Both the position numbers and the translations under genes were made by a program. Of a DNA stretch of 5,645 nt, positions 1 through 5,430 are shown piece by piece; within the stretch, counting starts at the first letter, position 1; the number at the start of each line of letters is the position of its first letter. Source of the DNA: JAYODW01 sp038116745 (GTDB taxonomy: Bacteria > Pseudomonadota > Gammaproteobacteria > Ga0077536); contig JAYODW010000090.1 in assembly GCA_038116745.1 (NCBI GenBank), positions 1-5,645 of the forward strand, in the 5' to 3' direction. The notes beneath the pieces are model-generated. The model saw only the letters and a program-made list of their open reading frames with translations, had not been told where the DNA came from and did not search any database.

Positions 1-2
1 TG

Positions 3-116
3 GCCTTTTGCTACCGCGAGGCAGCCGTCAACCTGCTGACCGTCGAGGAGCTGGATCCTTATGGAAAGATTCCGGAGTTCAAGTATTGCGCGGTGCGGCT
101 AACAGGCAAGCTTTAA
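3..116 (+). CDS. 3' end of an unidentified gene ('gene A'), partial
   Basis: An open frame runs in from the window edge and ends at a TAA (114-116), giving 37 visible C-terminal residues. They include NLLTVEELDPYGKIPEF and then KYCAVRLTGKL. I do not recognise the family, and no catalytic motif can be assigned from so short a tail. It is judged a real coding end because a second copy of the same C-terminus is found at 4584-4698, with amino-acid-level similarity that extends upstream of the identical DNA block. The gene converges on the TonB receptor gene, whose stop lies 125 bp away. Its last codons contain the left copy of a 35-bp direct repeat (63-97). The tail after the repeat (LTGKL-stop) differs from the tail at the other copy (ISGI-stop), so this gene's terminus may have been supplied by an inserted segment. 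Confidence 0.6.
   Translation, partial: AFCYREAAVNLLTVEELDPYGKIPEFKYCAVRLTGKL
63..97 (+). repeat. 35-bp perfect direct repeat, left copy
   Basis: It begins GGAAAGATTCCGG and ends GCGCGGTGCG, and is identical base for base to 4648-4682. It sits in frame inside the 3' end of gene A and encodes the stretch GKIPEFKYCAV plus most of the following Arg codon. Identity stops sharply on both sides. The base before it is T here and G in the right copy. The base after it is G here and C in the right copy. Together the copies bracket the receptor/dehydrogenase gene pair, as attachment-site cores or recombination joints would. Confidence 0.9.
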
Positions 117-221
117 TCCTCGGCCTGACAACTGCAAATCAAAGCTCGAAATAGACACGACACTTACCCCCACGCAGAGCCGGTTCTGTTTGCCCGCCTC
201 GTCTATTTAACTGACACGCAT

Positions 222-240
222 AACAGCGGCGCTCGCTGTT
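222..240 (-). terminator. possible hairpin just after the TonB receptor stop
   Basis: A perfect 7-bp stem (AACAGCG / CGCTGTT) with a 5-base loop begins two bases past the receptor stop codon in the direction of its transcription. No clear T-run follows on the minus strand, so it is not a convincing intrinsic terminator. It may be a weak terminator, a 3'-end protecting stem-loop or chance. The rest of the 117-241 gap, between the convergent ends of gene A and the receptor gene, shows nothing else I can name. Confidence 0.3.
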
Positions 241-241
241 T

Positions 242-2134
242 CTACTCAAAGCTAAAGGCTACGCTAAAGTAGACCTCAAGACCTGGGCTCGGCGTCCCGA
301 CCGCCTCTTCATAGCTTGCGTTCATGGCGTTCTTGATGCCCATATCCAAATTCGTATTTTCTGCAAGCGAGTGAGACAAATTGATATCAAGCAGCTCGTG
401 CCCGTTTAGTACAACCAGCCCCGTTGGTATAGAAGAATCATAAAAAGCCGAGGTTGCTATGAATGCACTCGATATTCGCCAACGGTTCCCTATCTCGCAA
501 TCCAGGGTAACCGCCCCTTTGTGTTTAGGCCTGCGACGCAGCTCCGCTCCACTCGCTGAAATGTCGTAGTTGGTATAGGTGTAGCTAAAGTCTACCTGGC
601 AGTTGGGGTTTGGATACCACGATAGCTCCCCCTCTAATCCATGCGTCGTCACGCGATCTCTGTTAACGTTCAAAAATGCCAACGGATCGAAGTCAACAAG
701 GTCGCGAAATTCACTTTGAAAACTCGTTAAACGACCGAACAACGAGAGTTGGTCAACGTAAAGGTTTACGCCCGCCTCCAAGTTCCTAGCCTTTTCCGGT
801 TTCAAAAGTGGGTTCCCAACAAGCGGATTCCCGAGTGCGAAAATACTGGGCAGTTTAAAGTTGGTAGACCAGGAAACGTAAGGTTCAACGGCTCCTCTCC
901 ACGGCGGACCCTTCGCGATGATTCGAGCCGTTGTCCGACCGGTATAGTTACTAGGCCAATCTCGACGGGCACCCGCATTGACAGTGAGGATTTGGCCAAG
1001 CCGGAAATTCAACTCTGCAAATACACTGCGGGTCGATCTGGAAAGCTCGTAACCAAGGGGGAACTGTCCGCCCAAGTCAATATACCCGTCGTCGCTGCTT
1101 GCTTCGTAATCATAGGTTGCTCCTAGCGCACCCCCAGCGATGTCAGCGATTTCGCGAGTCAATGAAAGGGTGGCTCGGTAGCGCTCGTACTCGTTCTTAA
1201 GAAAGTTTGGAGGTACCCCATTAATAACCCCCGGCGCTATCCCCGGGCTAAGCTCGCGTGAACGATGCCTGGACCAGGCCAGTTGCGAATGAACCTTGAA
1301 CTCCGGCGCTGCTACGAAGCCTCCACGCAGCGAACCCACTTCCTGTTTGCTCTCTTTGAACGAGCGCTCCCGAATTCTCGCCAGCTTCGGACCACCACTA
1401 TCTTCGGGGAAAGCCTCTGTCTCTGATTCAGCATAAAAGACGCTGCCTCGGAGGTATCTGCTTACGTCTTCGAAAATAATCTTTGCGGAGATTGACTTGC
1501 CGTCGTAATCGATTAGAGAGCTCTGGTTATCCACTCCAGTCTTTGCCACGTTGATCGAAGCCGCGCCGGGGCCAAACCCCGTGGTCGCAAAAAATGCCCC
1601 TCCGTGGTTACCTTTGGATGTTGTGCGGGTACTCACGCTCACGTTGCGTTTCCAGGAGGGAGCGCGGGTCTCGATGTTAATTACGCCGTTCATCGCGTCG
1701 CCACCATGCACAGCGCTATTCCCTCCTTTGAAAATATCCAGGCGTTGTATCGAATCAACCGGGATTAGATTGAAATCGAACCCACCTCCACGGCTGTTCG
1801 TTGGATCGTTTACCGGCACCCCGTCAAGCAACACAAGAGTGAAATTCGGTTCGCCTCCACGCACAGAAACGTACGGGATCCCGCCAGGTCCTCCAGCCTG
1901 AACAACGTCTAGGCCCGGAACGGTGCGAAGCATATCGACTGCAGAAAACGGTTGTCGGGCGTTGAGCCGAGATCGGTCAATGACCGTAGCTATGCTTTCA
2001 TCGACGCCGCGCTGAAGTCGGCTAGCTGTGACCTCGAGACTCTCCATTGGAGAATCTGCTTTGACAGAAAACGACGCGGCAAGCGAAAAGAAAACTGTCG
2101 CTAAGCTAAGAAGCTCGCCTGGATAGGAATGCAT
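242..2134 (-). CDS. TonB-dependent outer-membrane receptor, BtuB-sized
   Basis: The product is about 630 residues. It has an N-terminal hydrophobic signal peptide (LLSLATVFFSLAASFSVKA, cleavage near residue 26) and then a TonB-box-like ESLEVTAS around residues 31-38. A plug domain runs to about residue 155, with the hallmark stretches VPGLDVV, VSVRGGEPNFTLVLLDGVPVN and GGNSAVHGGDAMNGVINIETR. The remainder is a long aromatic-rich beta-barrel. The size matches the small vitamin-B12-receptor (BtuB)-like class. Such receptors import scarce cofactors, metal chelates or sugars using TonB/ExbBD energy. The ligand cannot be read from the sequence. Start choice: an AGGGG (2151-2147) lies upstream. TTG at 2143 is only 3 bases from it, TTG at 2140 is 6 bases away and ATG at 2134 is 12 bases away. 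I chose the ATG, but TTG 2140 is a real alternative, and a stop codon in frame upstream (2170-2168) limits further extension. The barrel ends FSFE-stop rather than in the usual terminal aromatic. The gene is divergent from the PQQ dehydrogenase gene across 128 bp. Confidence 0.93.
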   Translation of the reverse strand: MHSYPGELLSLATVFFSLAASFSVKADSPMESLEVTASRLQRGVDESIATVIDRSRLNARQPFSAVDMLRTVPGLDVVQAGGPGGIPYVSVRGGEPNFTLVLLDGVPVNDPTNSRGGGFDFNLIPVDSIQRLDIFKGGNSAVHGGDAMNGVINIETRAPSWKRNVSVSTRTTSKGNHGGAFFATTGFGPGAASINVAKTGVDNQSSLIDYDGKSISAKIIFEDVSRYLRGSVFYAESETEAFPEDSGGPKLARIRERSFKESKQEVGSLRGGFVAAPEFKVHSQLAWSRHRSRELSPGIAPGVINGVPPNFLKNEYERYRATLSLTREIADIAGGALGATYDYEASSDDGYIDLGGQFPLGYELSRSTRSVFAELNFRLGQILTVNAGARRDWPSNYTGRTTARIIAKGPPWRGAVEPYVSWSTNFKLPSIFALGNPLVGNPLLKPEKARNLEAGVNLYVDQLSLFGRLTSFQSEFRDLVDFDPLAFLNVNRDRVTTHGLEGELSWYPNPNCQVDFSYTYTNYDISASGAELRRRPKHKGAVTLDCEIGNRWRISSAFIATSAFYDSSIPTGLVVLNGHELLDINLSHSLAENTNLDMGIKNAMNASYEEAVGTPSPGLEVYFSVAFSFE

Positions 2135-2262
2135 GCTCAACAAGTGCCCCTGATCATGGCTTGCGTCTCACCGTAGGAAGACAAAAGCGAATAAAGTTTG
2201 GCTCTGCCTCTGACCGAGGGAACCATGCGTTAAACTTTTCTGAAAACGTACAAGGACAAAAC
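2135..2262. promoter_or_regulatory. divergent control region between receptor and dehydrogenase genes
   Basis: These 128 bp separate the start codons of two divergently transcribed genes and must hold both promoters. An SD-like AGGGG for the receptor lies at 2151-2147 on the minus strand. The central part is AT-rich around AAAGCGAATAAAGT (2183-2196) and TTAAACTTTTCTGAAAACGT (2230-2249). I could not pick sigma-70 -35/-10 pairs with good spacing on either strand, and I recognise no operator. The only symmetry seen is a short TTTTC/GAAAA pair near 2236-2246. The plus frame is open back to a TTG at 2161, but those 34 codons look non-coding and lack a signal-like character. Confidence 0.6.
2252..2256 (+). 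promoter_or_regulatory. ribosome binding site deciding the dehydrogenase start
   Basis: AAGGA sits 6 bases before the ATG at 2263, which is ideal Shine-Dalgarno spacing. The ATG is directly followed by a basic stretch and a hydrophobic helix, as expected for a membrane-protein N-terminus. This supports 2263 over the longer TTG start at 2161. Confidence 0.8.
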
Positions 2263-4404
2263 ATGTTCGGCATACTTCGCTTGAAAGTCCTGTTTCCTGT
2301 CTTGCTAATGGCAATGATCGCGGCTGTCAGCACGGTCCTTGCTTATCTTTACACCCGCGAGTTCCGCGTCATTCCGCGGCAGCTGTTACCACTGCCCCCG
2401 GTTCACGTTTCGCTGTCAGACACGCTCCATTTGACAACGATTTTCGCCACGGCCGTCGGTGTTATGAGCGCCCTGGTCCAGATTGGCAGAGAGAATTCGT
2501 GGCTCTCCGATGCTCGACGCTCAGCACAAGAATATCTAGGCTTCCTAATCTCCTATACCTGTGCATCTCTGTATGCCTTTCTGGCAACAACTATTAATTA
2601 CGATCCGCAACTAATCGCTGCGCACGGCATTTTCGCGACCGCGCTATTTCTAGCCACGCATGCGTGGGGCAATCCTGAACCTGGCAGCTGGTTCAAAAAA
2701 GTCAGTCTGAGCTGCAAAGAAATCATCGTGCGTTTGTATAGCTTGAAGGGTGGTGCTGCCCTGCTGTTCATGCTTACGCCAGCGTTCATGGCCTTAGGAT
2801 TTGTCAGCGATCGAGACTTTGCTAACCTCATTACTCAGGTTCGTCTTAAGCTGACTCAGGGCGCCTCTGGCGCCTGGCATCTTGAAAACGCCTTTCCGGG
2901 CGTAGCGTTGCGTCAACCAATGCTCGTTCGGCTCGACCGAAAAAGTGGGCAGCTTTACATTCTAGAGCGGCCTGGTCGGATTCTTCGCATGAAATACCCT
3001 GAAGGTAGCGAGCCGGAAGTTCTATTAGACATCCAGGAGCAGCTGGGCGAGGTGGAAGTCGAGAATGGAGCCCTCGGTTTTGCATTGCATCCAGCGTTCG
3101 GCGGAGGCTCTTTTCCAGAGAGCGGCTACATTTATCTCTACTATACAGACACACGTGAACCCGAACAGGTCAACCGTATCTCGCGTTTTGATCTTGGAAG
3201 CGGCGACCCCGAGACGGCGAAATTCTCGGAGATGCCTCTGCTGGCCTTGACTCGGGACTCCTCGGGCTTTCACAACGGGGGATCTTTGGAGTTTGGGCCG
3301 GATGGCTTTCTGTATATCGCTCTCGGCGAAGGAGTTAGAACAAAAAAATACGGATCTTATGGCGAGGTGCTCCGAGGGGGAATCCTGCGCATAGACATCG
3401 ATGAGCAGGGCGGTAACGTTAGCCACAAACCCTCCAGGAAACCCCGAAACGGCGACACATCAAACTACTTTATACCTAACCAGAACCCCTTCATCGCCCA
3501 CGAGAAAATCCTCGAGGAATATTGGGCTATCGGATTCAGAAACCCTTTTCGAATCTCGTTCGACCCTCTAACGCAGCAGCTCTGGGCCGGAGAGGTCGGA
3601 TCAACAGTTTGGGAAGAAGTCAACCGCGTTGATGCCGGCAAACATTACCAATTTCCATTTCACGAGGGTTATGGAGAGCGCGTCGCAGAGGTCACCGAGC
3701 AGCCTCAGCAAGGCCCTTTCTTCGCCTACGAGCACACGGCGTTTGACCGCGCGGTTATAGGGGGCATCGTTTACAGGGGAAAGCGTTTTCCCGATCTTTA
3801 CGGAAGATATGTGTTCGCCGATAGCTATTCCGCGAAGGTCTTTGCACTGTCGACTGAGACGTCTGATCAACCGCCACAAGCAATTCTCCTTGCTCAAGCC
3901 GAGCAGTTTGCGCAACGCGGCATCAGCTCTGTTGTTGCCTTAGCAGATGGCGAGATCCTGATCACCGTGCTGGGTGCGCAGTCCACCCCGGGCGGCCAGA
4001 TTCTTAAACTCGCTCAAGGCGCTCTGGCACCAAGGGAATTACTTGGGTTGAATGGGCAAAATCCCACAATTAACGAAAGCAGCTCAGAAGCCGGCCCACC
4101 ACTAGCCGCTGCAGATGCCGCATCGCTATATAAGGTTAACTGTGCACGCTGCCATGGGCTGAATGGTGCAGGAGACGGACCCGACTCTGCGAGTCTAGGG
4201 GTCGACATGCCTAATTTCACCATGCCCGAGTTCCATAGCGCTCGGACCAAGCGACACATAAGAAACGTTATAGAAAAGGGAGGTAGTACACTAGGGCTGA
4301 GCCCGATGATGCCACCATGGAAAGACTTTCTGACCGAGACTGAGATAGGCGCGCTGGTCGATCACATCGTTGCCCTGAAACAAGCCTCTCCTCAACACGA
4401 CTAA
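2263..4404 (+). CDS. membrane-anchored PQQ-dependent sugar dehydrogenase fused to cytochrome c
   Basis: This is a 713-residue, three-part protein. Residues 1-185 hold five predicted membrane helices (about 8-30, 53-74, 91-111, 115-135, 162-181). Basic loops around residues 76-90 and 143-162 place those loops in the cytoplasm, so the long C-terminal part is periplasmic. Residues about 200-590 are a GSDH-type (sorbosone/aldose sugar dehydrogenase) six-bladed propeller. Visible are FHNGG with the catalytic-base-like His337, FGPDGFLYIALGEG, GGILRIDID, GFRNPFRISFDP with the conserved Arg426-Asn427 pair, and GGIVYRG near residue 500. Enzymes of this family use PQQ and Ca2+ to oxidise sugars to lactones, or related aldehydes. 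Residues about 610-713 are a class-I-like monoheme cytochrome c, with Cys627-x-x-Cys630-His631 and a likely axial Met at 682 or 683 (MMPPW). Electrons would pass from PQQH2 to this heme and on to the respiratory chain. The exact substrate is unknown. The stop is followed by a 306-bp stretch without an intact gene. The start is supported by AAGGA at 2252-2256. Confidence 0.92.
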   Translation: MFGILRLKVLFPVLLMAMIAAVSTVLAYLYTREFRVIPRQLLPLPPVHVSLSDTLHLTTIFATAVGVMSALVQIGRENSWLSDARRSAQEYLGFLISYTCASLYAFLATTINYDPQLIAAHGIFATALFLATHAWGNPEPGSWFKKVSLSCKEIIVRLYSLKGGAALLFMLTPAFMALGFVSDRDFANLITQVRLKLTQGASGAWHLENAFPGVALRQPMLVRLDRKSGQLYILERPGRILRMKYPEGSEPEVLLDIQEQLGEVEVENGALGFALHPAFGGGSFPESGYIYLYYTDTREPEQVNRISRFDLGSGDPETAKFSEMPLLALTRDSSGFHNGGSLEFGPDGFLYIALGEGVRTKKYGSYGEVLRGGILRIDIDEQGGNVSHKPSRKPRNGDTSNYFIPNQNPFIAHEKILEEYWAIGFRNPFRISFDPLTQQLWAGEVGSTVWEEVNRVDAGKHYQFPFHEGYGERVAEVTEQPQQGPFFAYEHTAFDRAVIGGIVYRGKRFPDLYGRYVFADSYSAKVFALSTETSDQPPQAILLAQAEQFAQRGISSVVALADGEILITVLGAQSTPGGQILKLAQGALAPRELLGLNGQNPTINESSSEAGPPLAAADAASLYKVNCARCHGLNGAGDGPDSASLGVDMPNFTMPEFHSARTKRHIRNVIEKGGSTLGLSPMMPPWKDFLTETEIGALVDHIVALKQASPQHD

Positions 4405-4583
4405 ACACTGTTGGTCGGATGGCCAATTTTGGCAACGCCACCATATGCCTCTACGCGCGAGACGCAGGTTCTTTATTATCAACTTCGTTCCTCACCCCGT
4501 CAGGCCCGCACGGTCACAGCCCGCCGAATCTAACCCCTCCCTTATGAGACGCGCGGATTGGCAAACAGCAACGCTCATTTTGC
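4405..4583. other. non-coding stretch, no gene recognised
   Basis: The space between the dehydrogenase stop and the gene A remnant holds no convincing coding region. Short open frames here lack a ribosome binding site and resemble no protein I know. A small GCCAA/TTGGC inverted repeat near 4420-4432 has no T-run after it, so I do not call it a terminator. This stretch could be the degraded upstream part of the gene A remnant, but I see no alignable similarity, and the visible gene A fragment covers only the last 37 codons. Confidence 0.5.
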
Positions 4584-4698
4584 ATGCCATCTTGCAACCG
4601 GGTACCGGCAGCCAATCTGCTGTCCACTGAAAAGCTGGTCCCCTTTGGGAAAGATTCCGGAGTTCAAGTATTGCGCGGTGCGCATCTCCGGAATTTAG
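4584..4698 (+). pseudogene. truncated, frameshifted remnant of the gene A 3' end
   Basis: Reading from 4593 gives CNRVPAANLLSTEKLVPFGK. This aligns without gaps to CYREAAVNLLTVEELDPYGK in gene A (11 of 20 residues identical, several others conservative). One extra base in the run TTTGGGAAAG (gene A has TATGGAAAG) shifts the frame. After the shift, the frame from 4648 reads GKIPEFKYCAVRISGI and stops at TAG 4696-4698. By hand count, DNA identity is 35 of 54 bases upstream of the shift (9-62 against 4593-4646), then 35 of 35 through the repeat core, then lost. There is no start codon region or intact N-terminal part, so it cannot make the full protein. The stop lies 12 bp before the convergent stop at 4711, which suggests that this is the original downstream end of gene A, displaced by insertion of the module to its left. 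Confidence 0.7.
4648..4682 (+). repeat. 35-bp perfect direct repeat, right copy
   Basis: It is identical to 63-97 at an offset of 4585 bp and lies inside the gene A remnant. The bases to the left show only moderate similarity to gene A, and those to the right (CATCTCCGGAATTTAG) differ from gene A's own tail. A perfectly conserved block between diverged flanks is unusual for simple old duplication. It points to a recombination joint, an attachment core or gene conversion. Confidence 0.9.
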
Positions 4699-4710
4699 AG
4701 GGCAGGAGCG

Positions 4711-5430
4711 CTACCCGCGAGGTTCTGCCGAGACGAGTTGAAGGGTCTCCCGAAGAAGCGGCTCAGCGGATTCCCCGGCGCCGGGGACAGTCGTTTCTAT
4801 CCTGAAGACATATCCAGGTAGCTCGTCACTGATCTGGAAGCGGTATTCCTTGCCAGCCAGCTGCTCGAACAGCTCGCGTCTGGGGTCGTTGATATAAGGT
4901 CGAAAGACAACCTCAAACCCAGACCATTCTTGACCGCCGAACTCGAACTTTTTCGGTTCAACAGATGCGCCCTCGGACAGCGCGAACTTTATCCGCCGTT
5001 GAAAGTAGCGCCACCGCTCACGCGCGCTACCGTCGGGGTCAGTGAGCCGGTTCATCTCGTACACGTCGCCCTGCAGGTATACCTTGAGGATGGGATTTAC
5101 CGTTGTACTCTCGACCGGAGGAACCGGGAAATTCCGCTCTCCAGTAAAAAACTGAAGCGAGGCTGCTTTGCTTCCGTCAGTATTTACTCCGGTCACATTA
5201 AATGTGACCGAATCTTTAAATCCCGGTTCCAGAGACCCGCTTTTCTCGAAGGCGTAGGTCAGGGTTATAGGCTGCTCGATGCTTTTCAGCTGATCAGTCA
5301 TCCACAGCCGGGTCTCGGCTTCGGAAAAGGTAACCGGATCCTCTGGATCGTCAGCGGCTCCGACCCAGCCCGAGACGAAAAGCATTGCCGCCAGGCATAA
5401 ACGCACCAGACCGTCAGTCGTCATCACCAT
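4711..5430 (-). CDS. secreted protein of unknown function, quinoprotein-locus neighbour
   Basis: The product is 239 residues. It starts with a signal peptide (LVRLCLAAMLFVSGWVGA, likely cleaved near residue 25-26 before ADDPEDP), so the mature protein of about 214 residues should be periplasmic. I do not recognise a named domain. The mature part looks like mixed beta structure, with stretches such as PITLTYAFEKSGSLEPGF, ILKVYLQGDVYEMNRL, WSGFEVVFRPYI and YRFQISDELPGYVFRIETTV. It has no cysteine motif, heme site or lipobox. Start choice: the ATG at 5430 has GAGG at 5440-5437, 6 bases away. ATG 5424 is equally well placed relative to a second GAGG (5434-5431), so the start is uncertain by two codons. 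A longer frame back to 5478 would lack a signal peptide at its start and overlap the upstream gene more. The gene overlaps the stop of the MoxJ/XoxJ-like gene by 17 bp, so the two are probably co-transcribed and translationally coupled. A role in a quinoprotein dehydrogenase system is inferred from that neighbour only. Confidence 0.8.
   Translation of the reverse strand: MVMTTDGLVRLCLAAMLFVSGWVGAADDPEDPVTFSEAETRLWMTDQLKSIEQPITLTYAFEKSGSLEPGFKDSVTFNVTGVNTDGSKAASLQFFTGERNFPVPPVESTTVNPILKVYLQGDVYEMNRLTDPDGSARERWRYFQRRIKFALSEGASVEPKKFEFGGQEWSGFEVVFRPYINDPRRELFEQLAGKEYRFQISDELPGYVFRIETTVPGAGESAEPLLRETLQLVSAEPRG
4772..4787. repeat. 16-bp perfect GC-rich palindrome inside a gene
   Basis: TCCCCGGCGCCGGGGA reads the same on both strands. 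It lies near the 3' end of the secreted-protein gene, where it encodes VPGAGE. It could form a strong hairpin in the mRNA or be a codon-bias accident. No T-run follows on either strand. Confidence 0.7.
5190..5210. repeat. 21-bp perfect inverted repeat inside a gene
   Basis: Ten-base arms CGGTCACATT and AATGTGACCG are separated by a single A. The element lies within the coding frame of the secreted-protein gene (residues DSVTFNVTG). Half-sites TCACA and TGTGA appear in inside-out order compared with a CRP site, so it is not a standard CRP operator. Function, if any, is unknown. Confidence 0.8.

Noticed and set aside
749..1126. A 125-codon plus-strand open frame
   Set aside because: It lies antisense inside the TonB receptor gene, whose protein has clear family motifs. 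The frame lacks recognisable protein features.
2161..2262. An in-frame extension of the dehydrogenase to a TTG start at 2161
   Set aside because: The 34 extra residues are polar, would bury the membrane helix, and have no clear ribosome binding site. The ATG at 2263 has AAGGA at 6-base spacing.
4420..4432. GCCAA/TTGGC inverted repeat as terminator of the dehydrogenase gene
   Set aside because: The stem has only five pairs with a two-base loop, and no T-run follows.
4445..4630. A 61-codon plus-strand open frame in the gap after the dehydrogenase
   Set aside because: It has no ribosome binding site and an arginine/proline-rich arbitrary composition. It overlaps the gene A remnant in another frame.
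63..4682. The repeats as ends of an insertion sequence or composite transposon
   Set aside because: There is no transposase, no terminal inverted repeats next to the copies, and 35 bp is far longer than a usual target-site duplication. The repeat is also coding sequence of gene A.
5190..5210. The palindrome as a CRP-type operator
   Set aside because: A CRP site reads TGTGA then TCACA. Here the half-sites are in the opposite order, and the element lies within a gene, far from any start.
4930..5400. A 156-codon plus-strand open frame
   Set aside because: It is antisense to the secreted-protein gene, which has a signal peptide and a good ribosome binding site. The plus frame reads as arbitrary sequence.
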